Origin: Agrostemma githago
Lineage: Eukaryota > Streptophyta > Magnoliopsida > Caryophyllales > Caryophyllaceae
Assembly: GCA_958450325.1 (NCBI GenBank)
Contig: OY288259.1
Coordinates: 58,678,987-58,742,986, forward strand
Direction of reading: 5' to 3'
DNA length: 64,000 nt
The position numbers and the translations under genes were made by a program. Each line of letters opens with the position of its first letter. Position 1 is the stretch's first letter. Shown here piece after piece: positions 22,325-34,862 of the stretch. The notes beneath the pieces were generated by a model that did not search any database, had not been told where the DNA came from, and worked only from the letters and a program-made list of their open reading frames with translations.

Positions 22325-23879
22325 CTTGGAATCTGAACGCTTCATCTGAGAGTATAAGGTATGTAATAGGGTTTCAATCGCAACAGATCTCTCGTATGTT
22401 TCGTTTAATTTTCTTTTTTTGCTGTATAAATTATGGATGTTCCTAATAAATCTCAAACTAATGTACACAAGTGGTTTCTTGAGCTGTTAATAGCATTCTT
22501 ATGCCAGTTAAAACTGTCCTGACTAATCCGACTAACCTGACCCATGACCTGCATTGGCCCGACTTAACCCAGAATGTCTAAATCCCGAAAAAGGTTTAAA
22601 AAAACAGACCCCAAATGACCTGCTTTATTCTTAACTTGACCCAATTCTTACTGACGAGCTTGACCCGTTTTGCCACTTTACATGTTCAATGATGCCTATT
22701 CTGTGATTATCATGTGCCTTGAGTAATCAAGTCTTCATAGACTAGTTATAGTTTCGATAAACTGTTTTCCAGTAATCCATGTTTTTTTTGCTGATGTGGC
22801 ACGAACCTTTACTCTTGCAGCGCTAGATAGGTAGGGAAGCAAATAGTATGAGCCGGAGGTTGGATCGCTTGAATGACAGATGCATGGCCTTTGCTATACC
22901 CGGCGCTTAGCTAGGCTTTGCCATCATTGGAATCTCGGCTTGATGGCTCCTTAATACATAGATTTGTACCTGTGAGACCCGTCTCTTTTTTTCATTCAAC
23001 GGTTACTATGAATACACTGTGGCAATTGTACAATTTTTGCCGGGGATGCTACTCAGATTTGTGCTGTAAGAATATGCATTAGGGAACCATGGGAGTTACT
23101 TGTCATGGCGCGTAAATATAGGATGTCGCTCCGACTTGCTGCTGGAAGAATTAGGGTTAGCTTTTGTATAGTTTTTGTTTAGGTGAAACCTTGTTATTAG
23201 AGAGATTTGTCCAAAATATGCTTAATCTGCTTGTATAACCCACCATTAGAGATTCATCATCTTGCATTGTTTCTATTGTGCCCCTTTTAACTCATCGCTC
23301 TTGATTCTTCAAATCCATGCAAACACTTCCTTCGTGTGATCTTGTCGCCCTGTCTCTTTGATTCTCTTCAATTCAATCTGAGCCCTTCGTGTGATCTTTA
23401 ACTCGTTTTTTGTAATGTTTGGCATCCAATTTACGAGGTGGTTTGCTAAACGAATAGATCTGTAAAGGTCGATAACTCGATATAATTTTGGCTTGGAGAT
23501 TGAGCCATATTGCCGGTTTTGACAGGGCTACTACATAAGATCGATGTTCAGTTCATGAACATGTTTAACTGAAGCAACAATTTGAAATATTTGTAGCTGT
23601 ACAAGAAAGTAGACGAGAAATTGATGCGCAAGTAGTTTATTCAAAGAGGTTAAAGTCGACATAATAACGCATTTTGATAAGAGTACAATTTTATTGACAT
23701 TTCCGCCATAGCTGAAGAAGCGAAGAAGCACGTTTAACAGCATCATCTCACTGTTCTGGTTGAAAGCAAAATAATAGAACAAAGATCGCAGACAAAAATG
23801 TTTCAGGTAGTTCAAAATACCGGGCATACTGAAAACTCAGTTATTTACCCCTAAAACCTAGATCATCGATTTAACAGCT

Positions 23880-26288
23880 TCATGCGTTCTTGACGAATTG
23901 GATGCCCTTCTCGATGGATTGTTTAAGCTCGGGAATGAGTTCTGCCAATGATTTCTTTTCACTCTCGGAAAGTGAACCTAGACCCATGATTTCTTCAACA
24001 CCGTTCTTTCCTAGCCTCACCTGTGTGCATTCGTCATAGCATATCGTCAAAAACCAAAAAAAAAGAGGAAAGGAACTATTTTTAAACCAACAATAGATCA
24101 CAATTCGGTATTAGGATTTCAGAGTGGTGGTAATCGTCACCTTTGATGCAAAGAAAGGTAGCTCAGTGATCTCTGACTGCACATACGAGCACTCAATGAC
24201 ATCGGGGACACCATTGAGTCCCTTTAAGCAAGCATCGGCAAATACAGCTCCAGCAAAACTGTGTACATAACCAAGCGATCAATAGTGTTAGTACGATCTT
24301 CATCATATATTACGATTTAGCAACGTAGAAAGAAGCGAAAACACTTACGCCATAGACAAAGTAGCCGAACCCTTTCCAGCCTTTGCAGTAACAACTTCAG
24401 TTCCACCGTCTTGTGTTCTTTTTGTGAGAGCTACAATGTCCTCATCTGACAAATTGGCTTGTGGTGTCGCCTGGAGCACACAACAACAGGTTCATTTAAT
24501 AAATGAAGCGCAAATTATGTTGGAAGAAACAAAGATAAATACTGTATTTAGTTTGAGCATTTACCTGCGAAAACAATGGGAGAATTGTGACGCCAGCGTG
24601 TCCTCCGACAACTGGAACAATAACACCTGAAGGGCAAGAAAACAAAAAAAAAAATTGTAACTGCCACGCATAAAATATTCAACTGAAGGGTTAATGTGGT
24701 ATAATCACATTTTAGTGATAATATGTTTACCTTCGGGATGAATGCCGGCCTTGTTGGCATAGAAGGTCCTAGCTCTAAGAACATCCAAAGTGGTAACTCC
24801 AAACAACCTCTTGGGATCATAAGTTCCTGCATTTTTGAAAACTTCGGCAGCAATTGGTACTGTAGAATTCACGGGATTGCTGATCATGTTGACGAGGGCC
24901 TGAATTCAACACCATTCATTCATTATGACCAAAAAGTCGAAAACTTTGCACAAAATTAGTTGTGGAGAGGTTTGTTCAACTTACATTAGGACAGTACTTG
25001 GCGATTGCTTCACAAAGATTCTTGACAATGCCTGCATTGATAGCAAAAAGGTCGTCACGTGTCATACCAGGCTTCCTGGGGACACCAGCAGGGATGATAA
25101 CAACATCTGATCCTTCAAGCGCCTTCTCCATATCGTCTTTGTTGTCATACCCTGTAACCTGTGGACAACGCCGACTTCTATCAAAAACTTTGATACATCA
25201 ACTGATCACTATGATCAAAACCCTAGATTACTCATCCAAAGCATCGACAACGCGTACTTCAGAATCTTATCTAACATAACTTCGAAACACACCCATGACT
25301 TCAATACCATAAATCACAAAGATCAAATATTTTCAACATGAATCACAATTACTGAAACAGTTCATAATTAATCCTGATATCGAATTGTGTGATCTATCAC
25401 CCAAAACAAGAACAATTCGCACAAAAACGAACAATCGAATAGAGTAACAATGAATCAACCTGAGCAGTGTGGAAATGTAGCTAACATCAGCATCTAATCT
25501 AACAAAACTTCAAAACCCACAAATAATACCTAAAGATCAAATCTATTCAACACAAATCACCCCTTACATCAACAACAACAACAACACCATCAGAGCCTTA
25601 GTCCCAAAAGATTTGGGGTCGGCTAACATGAATCAGAATCTGAGGCCGTCAAGTCGTCATCTCCAAAACAAATCACCACCTAACCATCAACAATTCACCA
25701 CCAAAATGTCGAACCGCAGACGAAAAATAATGCATCAACCAGATCTCTAGTAAGAATTCGGCTGCAAAACCCAAAGATCAAATCTTTTCAACACAAATCA
25801 CATAACAGTTCACCAAAGATTGATAATGGCTAAGGCTAACATTAGCATCAAATCCAACAAAAACTTGAAAACCCACATATGAAACCCTAAGATCAAATCT
25901 TTTCAACACAAATCACACCTAAAACCAATAACAATTCACATACACAAACAATTCAATCAATCAAAAACCCAAAGATGAGAACTTTTCAACAGAAATCAAG
26001 GAAAAGGTGAAATGAAGAATGAACCTGAGCTCTGGTGGGAATGTGGCTAACATCAGCAGCAACACCAGGAGTACCAGCAAGATCGAAGAGGGAAAGGGTG
26101 GAAACGAGAGGGTTAGTCTTCATCAACAGAGAGAGGGGCTGACCAATCCCACCTGCAGCACCCAAGATCGTAACTTTACGTTCAGGGTTTGAAGTGGACG
26201 AAAATGCCCTTGCGGATAAGGGTGCTGTTGATCCATATGACCCTCTCTTGAGGGCATTTTGGGCACATCTGAGCATCTGGGTCCTCAT
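23880..26288 (-). CDS. mMDH1: Mitochondrial NAD-dependent malate dehydrogenase
   Basis: Seven coding exons on the minus strand: 26288–26025, 25158–24985, 24899–24731, 24626–24565, 24470–24349, 24258–24141 and 24020–23880, giving 349 residues. Residues 1 to about 33 form an Arg/Ser-rich mitochondrial targeting peptide (MRTQMLRCAQNALKRGS). The NAD-binding loop GAAGGIG is at 43–49, the substrate arginines are in GVPRKPGMTR (R116, R122), and the catalytic His is in VGGHAGVTILP (H212). The enzyme interconverts malate and oxaloacetate in the matrix for the TCA cycle, redox shuttling and photorespiration. All key residues are present and the length is normal for the family. The first intron (866 bp) carries a dispersed repeat. 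It is divergent from the TBL gene. Cytosolic and peroxisomal isoforms are excluded by the transit peptide and the FSSTSNPERKVTILGAAGG context. Confidence 0.95.
25560..25640 (+). repeat. Dispersed plant repeat in MDH intron 1
   Basis: A CAACAACAACAACAAC run followed by CAGAGCCTTAGTCCCAAAAG and TTTGGGGTCGGCTAACATGA is a phrase I recall from repeats widespread in plant introns, often attributed to SINE-like elements. Ends and class were not established here. Confidence 0.55.
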
Positions 26289-26510
26289 TTTTTTGGGAAA
26301 TAGAAAGGGAGAGATGGGATTTTTGTAGGTTGAGATTTGGAAGGAGGCGAGAGAAGAATGAGTGAATGAGAAGTTTGGAAAGAGGAGAGGTTGTGTTTTA
26401 AAGAAGGGTCGAGGTTTCCAAGGGTGGTCACAAACTCACAACTGACACGGGCTTTCGTTCATTGCATCTACCACAAGTTTTTATCTTTTTCACCAACGTA
26501 ATTAAAAAAA

Positions 26511-26900
26511 GTAGGGATATCTTGTATTTTTTTATATTCTACGTGGTATCCCTCATTTTGTTCAAAATATATTTGACTTACGATAACTATTAGTTATGAA
26601 TTTCAAAAGAGACGATTTTAATTTTAAACTGAAGATCTCGAGAAAGAGAGTTATGGTTGGTCAAAATTTGTTCGTTTAAAAGCATTTGACTGAGCATAAC
26701 TCGTACTACAAGTTTCGAAATTGCAAAAAATCAAATCTCAAATCGATCAAGGATCTTGTAAAGACAATGATTTTAGCGAAAATATCGTCATTTTTCGAAC
26801 CCGTGTTCATAAGTTATCGCGAGTCAAAGTTATTTTGACTAAAAGGAGGGCTACCACATAGAAAATGAAAAAACATAAGGTTACCATGTAGAATATCCTA
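26511..26900. mobile_element. Inverted-repeat element between MDH and TBL
   Basis: The left end (TAGGGATATCTTG…TATTCTACGTGGTATCCCTC, 26512–26555) and the inverted right end (GAGGGCTACCACATAG…GGTTACCATGTAGAATATCC, about 26847–26898) are imperfect inverted repeats about 390 bp apart. No coding frame was recognised between them. The target duplication is unclear. It abuts the MITE at 26911, so two elements are nearly contiguous. Confidence 0.5.
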
Positions 26901-26910
26901 AAAATTATTA

Positions 26911-27176
26911 CTCCCTCTCCGTCATCCAAATCCAAAGTGTACGTTTACTTTTTTTATACTTGCTGAGACATGTATTATACCGTCAATATCTTTCGTTTTA
27001 CATTAACAAAAATTATAAAAATTCGAAATTCTTAATCTACTCATAAAGACGAATCAACCAAGATCCAGATGGCTATATTTTCTCTTATAAATTATCGGGA
27101 ATATTATTAATGATTCTCTTGAGTTATGAACAGTGTCCAAAAGGGAAGCGTATCCTCTAGATTCAAACGGAAGGAG
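26911..27176. mobile_element. Stowaway-like MITE, family B copy 1 (degenerate)
   Basis: Starts CTCCCTCTCCGTC and ends AACGGAAGGAG, with TA on both sides (26909–26910, 27177–27178). The interior matches the element at 47318–47575: ATATCTTTCGT, AAAGACGAATCAA, CAAGATC…ATGG, TGAACAGTGTC. Non-coding. Confidence 0.75.
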
Positions 27177-27178
27177 TA

Positions 27179-28119
27179 CCATTTTTTTTCAAAACAAATT
27201 TGACTTCGATCCTCAAGAATACGAGTATTTGTTTTAAAATTTTAACTGCAAACCGAAAGATCTCTTATAGAGAGTCCGTTAACATTTTCTTCAGGGGGTG
27301 AGATTCGTACCTAGCTAGAACCTGTCATCCATGGTACCTAGTCTTTAGTCTTAACCGTTGATCATTTGTATGCATTTCATCGTAATTGGCTTAGATAAAT
27401 TGAGAATAAACAAATAACTCGAACCAATAACGGCTTGTGTTAGAGCTCGTTATTTCTACTAATATAATGTTTTTATCGTTAATGCTATATTATTGAATTA
27501 AATCTAGACACTTGGATTAGATTATTCAATAATTAGGTTGCTTAGTATATATATCGTGTTTCAAATTATGAAACTATTATTATGAACAATTGGAACTTTT
27601 ACTTTCAGAATAGAATATTCAAGGATTAAAGTGAGATTAATAATAGTCGATCACTCGATCATCAAGTGTTTAAAAGTAATTAGTGGATATTCTTCGATTT
27701 GAGACATTTCAAATCATCTCAATTCACCATCAATACTTGCTTTGCTCTCATTCTTTAGTTGTTAGACAAATCAATCATCAACAACTAGTTACACAGTTTT
27801 ACCGGTGATTCGACACTTGACTTTCCTTTACTATATTGTACGGTTAAAGTAATACTCCCCTAATTTTTTATATTCGTTAAGAAAAATATTTTAATCAAAC
27901 AATAATCAAATGTAAGTATCATTATATTCTCAAAAGTTTGTCACAGACACGGTCAAAATCTTCACCAAACGTTAGTTGCATGGAACACTTCCAACAATGC
28001 TTAAACTTCAAGTTTTAAACTCACGTAACTTTAAAACAAACAAAAAAATACACACAATTAAAATCCATCTCCTCCCAAATTCACAAAATCATTCACAATA
28101 ATCTTACAAAAAAAACGCC
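27179..28119. other. Intergenic region upstream of TBL
   Basis: AT-rich and without a recognised gene. A B-box-like string in minus orientation (GTACGAATCTCACCCC in inverse, near 27297–27312) suggests SINE debris. The last 100 bases (A/C-rich, CCATCTCCTCCCAAATTCAC) are probably the TBL leader. Confidence 0.4.
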
Positions 28120-30109
28120 ATGCAACGATTTAGAAACCGAAAATATGGATCCATATTACCAATTGCGTTAGCATCTTTGCTCATCCTAGGCACATCTAGG
28201 CTAGTTTTCGATAACTTGATCAACAACAACAAGAAAAACATCATTGTTCGATGGCGAAACATCATTGTTAGGGTTTTTGAAGACCTTCATGACGATAATA
28301 ATGATGATAATAATAATAGTAACGATAATTATTACGAAGATATGGAAGATTGTAACGTATTTGAAGGGAAATGGGTATGGGACAACGTATCGCATCCACT
28401 TTATAATGAACAAAGTTGCTCTTATTTGGTTAAACAAGTTGCCTGCCAAAGGAATGGCAGGCCTGATGATTCCTACCAGTTTTGGAGGTGGCAACCTAAT
28501 GAATGTAACTTGCCAAGGTATGTAAATTATCGAGACAGATAGATAATACGGTATATGTTTTTTTGACGATAATAATAAGTTTTTTAATACAATTAATATT
28601 TTAATATCTATAGGTTTATTGTTTTAATAAATATATATAACAAATTTAGTAAAAAGAATTACTCGTACCCAATAAAATACTGTATAGAAATACGAATTTT
28701 ATTTGATAAATATTTGATCAGATTTAATGCAGTAAAGGTATTAAAGATGCTAAAGAATAAAAGAATGATGTTTGTGGGAGACTCAATTCAAAGAAGCCAG
28801 TTTGATTCAATGGTTTGCTTGTTACAATCTGCAATTCCTGATCAAGCCCAAAAATCCCTCACCAAAGTCCCTTCCAAGAAGATCTTCTTTGCTAAGGTTA
28901 TCTTCTTATATCATCTACGGAGTACCATTTAGATGAATCATATGACCGTGATTTATTAAGGTATTCACTATCGTGTATATCCACGTGCCAGACTGATTTT
29001 GTCGTGATGAGATGTCCTAGTGTCACTAATGAGGCCAAAGTGACTAATGACTTGCCCTGACCCGACCCCAATTTAACCTATGTTTTTTTTTTTGGTTTTT
29101 GCGGGTCTGGCGGGCCAAACCATGGCCCACAAGGAAGTGCAGGCCGACCTGTGTAAGTGAGAGTAACATAACAGGTTATTAGAGCACGATACACCAGGTT
29201 AATACATCTTCGGTTTAATTAATCTGCAGGAATATAATGCAACAGTGGAGTTCTATTGGGCACCCTTCATAGTAGAGTCGAACTCTGACCACTCAACAAA
29301 CCATTCAGTACAGAGAAGATTGGTTAAACTAGATCAAATTGCTAATCACACCAAAAACTGGGAAGGTGTTGATGTTTTAGTGTTTGAAAGCTATGTTTGG
29401 TGGATGTATAAGCCCATTATTAACGCAACCACGTACGTCAGTCTTTTCTGTATTTCCGTCATTGACAAGAATTACTATACCATCGATCTAATTATACTGG
29501 TTTATAGCAGGTATGGGAGCGGAAGTGAAGTGAAAGAGTATAATGTCACAACAGCTTACAGAATGGCATTGAAAACATGGACTAATTGGTTGGACAGTAG
29601 CATTAATCCTCTCAACCAGAAAGTTTACTTCATGACTTTGTCTCCTACACATTTGTGGTATGATCTGTTTCTAAGGGACGATCCAAATCTGTTACGTCTG
29701 TATGTATGTATATATGTAAATGTAATCCGTATTTTTCATTTTGTTGCATGCATGCAGGAGCGCGGAATGGCGGCCTGGAAGCAAAGGCAACTGTTACAGC
29801 GAAACAGAACCGATCCAGCAGGGTCGTCCATACTGGGGAATGGGCACAAGCCTGGAAATAATGAAGATAGTTGAGGAGACAATACAGGATGCAAAGATAG
29901 AAGTGACATTACTGAACATAACACAGTTATCAGATTACAGGAAAGATGCACATACTTCAGTTTACACTGAAAGAAAAGGGAAGCTTTTAACTCAGGAACA
30001 AAGAGCTGATCCACTCAATTTTGCAGATTGCATTCACTGGTGTCTGCCTGGACTTCCTGATACTTGGAATGAAATTCTTTATGCACATTTGTTGCAGGAT
30101 CTCCTCTAG
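28120..30109 (+). CDS. Trichome birefringence-like (TBL) polysaccharide O-acetyltransferase
   Basis: Five coding exons: 28120–28517, 28722–28896, 29230–29432, 29511–29657 and 29758–30109, giving 424 residues. A short cytosolic N terminus and one membrane anchor (about 11–30) make it a type II Golgi protein. A PMR5-type N-terminal domain (about 77–135) has the conserved Cys and Trp residues (CNVFEGKWVWD, then FWRWQPNECNLPR). The esterase-like GDS motif is in FVGDSIQRSQ (152–154) and the DxxH motif in DCIHWCLPG (D398, H401), completing the catalytic set. TBL proteins acetylate xylan, mannan or other wall polymers. The HSVQRRLVKLD and ESYVWWM segments look most like the xylan-acting TBL3/TBL28–33 group, but I assign no member. 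An Asp/Asn-rich stretch after the anchor is low complexity. A (TTAG)n microsatellite follows the stop. Confidence 0.9.
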
Positions 30110-30132
30110 TTAGTTAGTTAGTTAGTTAGTTA
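30102..30132 (+). repeat. (TTAG)n microsatellite at the TBL stop codon
   Basis: Seven tandem TTAG units begin within the last codons and stop of TBL (CTCCTCTAGTTAGTTAG…) and fill the start of its 3' UTR. Length changes here would not affect the catalytic residues. Confidence 0.85.
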
Positions 30133-31224
30133 TGTGCTTTTTTGCCTAGATTTTGTTGGATTTTATGAAAATTTTGAATGTTTTAGACTGAAAGGTAAGA
30201 TTTTTGGTTGTACTTTACCCAACTTTCGAATTGTTAGAGTGAAACTTGTGAAATCGTGTGACTTCAAAATTGAATTTTGGTCAAATCCCCAAGCACAAAG
30301 TTACGATGTATACTGCGTGATAAGTGTACCCAAGTAAAATGATATTAATGAAAAAATATTCGTGATGGGTTTTCACTTTCCACGTGAGAATTTAGAGATA
30401 TTGGACGTCCCTCACTCGAATGGGTTTACACTTGAGGGTTCCGAGGTATTAGGATCATACTTGTGAGTTGTGACCTTCGTTCAAGTTCTGATCTCATGAT
30501 TCATGATAGATCAACCATCTCAACCAAAAAAATCTTAAGTTAATGGATGAAGCTGTTATATTTATATCTTACTCGTATTAATAATGGTTGCTTCAATAAT
30601 GCTAGTATCATTCGATCCATATTAAATATGCTCTGATTATCCGATCAACTTAGGTTGTGACCCTTGTGGGTCAAATATAAGTCCGATTGATCCAAATATC
30701 CAATCGAGTTATTGAGGTTAAATTTTGGAATGTCTAGACTCAAGAACCACAGAAAAAATTTACTGAACCAAATGAGAAGAAACAGAGAAGAACAATTCAA
30801 CAAAGGACAGTACATGAAAATCCTGAAAAGTCCACCCTTTTATTCAAGTCAAAATTTTCTGTATTCTCAACCTTGTTTTGCCAAAAATATACAAGTACTT
30901 CATATTCTTCATGTTTCTTTTACAAACATAGTAGTATTACTCCTACTACTTGTTTTAATTTAATTTCATTGAACATCTGAACTAATAACTGTATTTTCTG
31001 TAATAAACAAAAAAAAAATTGATTATTATATGATCACAATTCTAGTGACCCAGAAAAGTTTTCTCAAATTCCTTTGACTTGATTCATTTTGGGTGCTCTC
31101 CCCTTTTGTCAAGGGGCCTTGTCAAGGTAACTTATTGCGCCCGTTTCGTTCATTTGTTTAACTTTGATTAAAACGATACTCGCGAAAAATATAAATGGTA
31201 AGTCTGTAGTTGTGAGTGTTTGAT
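30133..31224. other. TBL 3' region and intergenic DNA
   Basis: Probably the TBL 3' UTR at the left, then AT-rich DNA without a recognised gene. The 83-codon frame at 30712–30963 resembles no known family. Confidence 0.4.
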
Positions 31225-31680
31225 AACATACCCAGTTCATCTCTACTCAATTTAGGTTCATAGGTGTTAAAAAGTTTCAATCTTGGGTTATATTTGTCCC
31301 ACAATCATGGAGTATTTGCTTGCAGTGATAATTGTAAACATTTCAAATAAAATTGACCTGGGATTTGGTCAAAGTCTGTAATATGAATGTTTGACTAAAC
31401 ACCAGTTCATTTCTACCCAATTTAGGGTTTGAAGGTGTCAAAGTTTCAATCTTGGGTTATATTTACTCCACAATCATGGAGTATTTGCTTTGTTTATGCT
31501 GATAATTGTGGAATTCAGATAAAATTTGACCTGGGTCTTGGTCAAAGTTTACAGTTTTGAATGCTTGACTAAATACCCAGTTCAATTCTGCCCAATTTAG
31601 GTTAAATGATGTTCAAAAGTTTCAGTCTTGGGTTATATTTGTCCCATAATCATGTACTCCTACTTGCTTTGTTTGTGTCA
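31225..31680 (+). repeat. Three tandem units of about 170–176 bp upstream of the kinase gene
   Basis: The phrase AGTTTCAATCTTGGGTTATA recurs at about 31273, 31442 and (variant) 31618, each preceded by ACCAGTTCA…CCAATTTAGG and followed by TCATGGAGTATTTGCTT-like text. The units differ at many bases. The array lies 650–1,100 bp before the kinase start codon, in its promoter or in a leader intron. Confidence 0.75.
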
Positions 31681-31797
31681 GTTGGTTTTCTGGGTTGGAG
31701 GTAGTCTTAATAGTTTGCTCAGTTTTCATTTGATCTTTTGGATTCACAACTTCCTTGATCACCTTCTTATTGATGCAACGATGAATAATGAGTTGTT

Positions 31798-31908
31798 TAG
31801 TAGCGGAATCAGGCGGTAAATTACTAAAGCCACAAGGTAAATTTGGGGAAAACGTGTCAAATTTTAACTAAAAGTTTTGAAATTTAAACCCCCTTGGTTC
31901 TGTCACTG
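31798..31908. mobile_element. Possible small hAT-type MITE
   Basis: TAGTAGCGGAATCAGG on the left and CCTTGGTTCTGTCACTG on the right are decayed inverses of each other and of the CAGTGGCGGA-type terminus seen at 9077 and 42665. The 8-bp target duplication is not convincing. Non-coding, about 111 bp. Confidence 0.35.
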
Positions 31909-32327
31909 AACTGTGTTTCTACTTGGGGTATGTAATGTTGCAGAATCAAATAGAATTGAAGTTCTTGTTGAATTTACGGGTTTATCATGTTGATTTTTCT
32001 CTGTAGTTTTCATTATTTACCCAATTAACTTCTCTCTTTTCCTTCCTGTAAGGGTTACATGTGACGAGAATTGAACCCTTAGCACCAGTCGGAAAAGGGA
32101 AACTTCGAACTTTCTGAGATCCCTTTGATTCTTTGATAACTTAGTTCTGTTGATAGTATCCCCTAAACCTCAAAAACTAGGGTGATTTCCTCAGTTAAAG
32201 TAAATCTGTTACAATTTGAAACGTGGTGTTCTAACACGTATGCAGTTCTAATGAGTAGTGGTGGCTCTTTGTTATGTAGGGGGACGGTTTGGCTGATTTC
32301 ATCATATTAGCGCGCTGCTGAATTAGG

Positions 32328-34430
32328 ATGGTTATGACTTGTTTTCCTTTCAATTGTGGAAAAAGATCAGGCGCCTCCTTTGATCCAACTATAGACATTG
32401 ATGGAGGTATTCAATATAAACAGATAGATACTCCGTACTTCATTGATGTCACTTGCCTCTGTCTTATTCTGATATGCCTGTTTGCTGTTGTTGTTATGTT
32501 AGATTGTTAGTGATGCTTGCTTTTTCATAAATGATCATTATTTTTTTCAAGGTGTCATGCTCACTAGCTGAATGTCTGATAGTTTCCTTCTCGTGTGTTA
32601 GGTGCGGAGAACATAAAGTTTTACACCTACAGGGAATTACGGAATGCAACCGATAATTTCAGTCAGTCTAATAAGATTGGAGAGGGAGGGTTTGGATCTG
32701 TATATAAGGTGAAATTTCGTGATACGTAAGTTACAGTTTTTACTCATAGGAAGCTAAATATGCATGTTACATTTGTCCAACTATATTGCTCTATCACTGA
32801 AGTCAGTATTGTCGCAGAGACAGACAATCGTTCTAGCACGTTAATGACTTTCTTGAATTTCCATATTTATCCCTGTTGTATCGTCCTCTTTGAGTTCAAA
32901 AAACATGTATATAAGAAAGAGTGGGGAATTAAGTGTGATAAGAAAGAGTGGGGAATTAAGTTTGGATCTGTTGTATTCTTTTTTCTTTGGAATGCTGCTT
33001 TTTTCAAGCATGGAGTGGAGTTAGTTGATGATGTAATGTCATTTTGCATAACATGCAGTTTTTAATTCTGTTCCATGTACCATGTATCACTGTTGATTCT
33101 GAAGATGACATTTTTTTTAATTAGGGAAAGCTTAGAGATGGAACCGTTGTCGCTATTAAGGTGCTATCGCCAGAATCAAGACAAGGCTTGCAGGAATTTT
33201 TGACGGAACTTACTGTCCTTGCTGATATAGAGCATGAAAACTTGGTTGAAATGGTTGGTTGTTGTGTGGAAGGAGACCACAGAATTTTGCTTTCCCGATA
33301 TCTAGAGAACAACAGCCTTTCACAAACTCTACTAGGTATGTATGTTTCTGTGTTGTCCAACACTTCACTTAGTTGCCGTGTCACTAATAATAATTATAAT
33401 TATAAAAAATAAATAAGTTTGGCTTGAACTGTGATCGTGGTTCATGGACTTTAGGTAGGACACAAAGCACACTCGACTTCAGTTGGACAATAAGAAGACA
33501 CATATGCATCGGTATTGCAAGGGGCCTCGCTTTCCTTCATGAAGAAGTCCAGCCTCATATCATACATAGAGATATTAAAGCAAGCAACATCCTACTTGAT
33601 AAAGATTTAACGGCCAAGCTTTCGGATTTTGGACTGGCAAAACTTATTCCTGCTAATATGACTCATGTCAGCACCAAAGTTGCAGGCACACTGTAAGTTT
33701 CCGAATCCTGATCGCCTGTGTTTTTTTTTTTTTGGAAAGATGTGTACTTTTTTTATGAATTGGATTTATACGGCGTATGAGAGTAATGACTTCTTAATGC
33801 AGAGGCTATCTTGCACCAGAGTATGCACTGCGAGGCCAGCTGACAAGGAAAGCTGATATCTATAGTTTCGGTGTTCTTCTCATGGAAATCGTTTGTGGAA
33901 GATGCAACAGAAATAGGCGGCTTCCTGCTGCAGAACAATATCTTCTACAGCGGGTACTAGAATTTTTACTCGTTGCACGCGCTGTTTTGGTGACAGGCAT
34001 TTTTTCATCGTGTTATTGAACCTCTAACATTCTTCAGGCATGGGCAATGCTAGAGAATGACACACTTGTCGAGTTGATTGACGAAACATTTAGAGGAGAC
34101 GACCTAGATGTCGACGAGGCAAACCGATTTCTGAAAATAGCGCTTCTTTGTGCCCAACAAATGCCAAATCTAAGGCCAGATATGTCTACCGTGGTCAGGA
34201 TGTTGCAGGGAGAGGAAGATGTATCCGAAACGAGCATCACAGCACCAGGTATACTTTCAGAGCTGACGGATGTGAACATAACAGAAGATAAACAACCCAA
34301 GCAAAAAGACACGAAAAGCTCATCACCTGTCTTTACTTCTGACTTAGGCTCAACTTCATTACAGTCAGAGCATTTGGATACCACTTACCCTACGTTAACC
34401 TTCACATCGATAAGCGCTCGCAGCAATTGA
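32328..34430 (+). CDS. CRPK1: Cold-responsive protein kinase 1-like cytoplasmic receptor-like kinase
   Basis: Six coding exons: 32328–32406, 32602–32708, 33125–33335, 33455–33692, 33803–33953 and 34038–34430, giving 392 residues. A short Cys/Phe start (MTCFPFN) is followed directly by a kinase domain: P-loop IGEGGFGSVYKG (about 51–62), VAIK lysine 74, HRDIKASN (HRD 170–172), DFG 190–192, and GYLAPEYALRGQLT in the activation segment. The C terminus is Ser/Thr-rich. There is no signal peptide, ectodomain or membrane helix, so it is an RLCK-type kinase. It resembles the Arabidopsis AT1G16670 (CRPK1) group by the YLENNSL and EEVQPHIIHRDIKASN segments; CRPK1 phosphorylates 14-3-3 proteins in cold signalling. 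ATG 32334 is an equally possible start. All catalytic residues are present. It converges on the ABCG gene with 432 bp between the stops. Confidence 0.88.
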
Positions 34431-34862
34431 GCATACGAGGTAGAATTTCCCTCCTTTTTTTTCTTTTGATTTATTGTTAGCTAAGGGTCATACACGAGCT
34501 ACAGTTTTGGTACAAGTTAGAGGAATATAATACACGGTTTTAGTTAAAGTTTATTTTCTATGTGAACTTTGCATTGTTTGCTATCCTATGTTTTGTCTAT
34601 CGGAAAAATAATAAAAATCATAATAATTCTTGGTCTACATTGTTGTGTTTTCTGATTTCTCTCGATTTCTTAATAAATGCATCTTCATTAGTTCATTTCA
34701 TTCACGGGTATTTTTACATGCTTTGGACTGAAAATATTCGAGTTTCCTTTATTGCTCGTCTTACAAAAGAACACGGTAGTTACAGAATAGGGGAATCAAA
34801 AATAGGGTGCCTAAGAAGAGAAAACTTTACCCGAAAAAATAACAAGAAGAATACGAGTGTTA

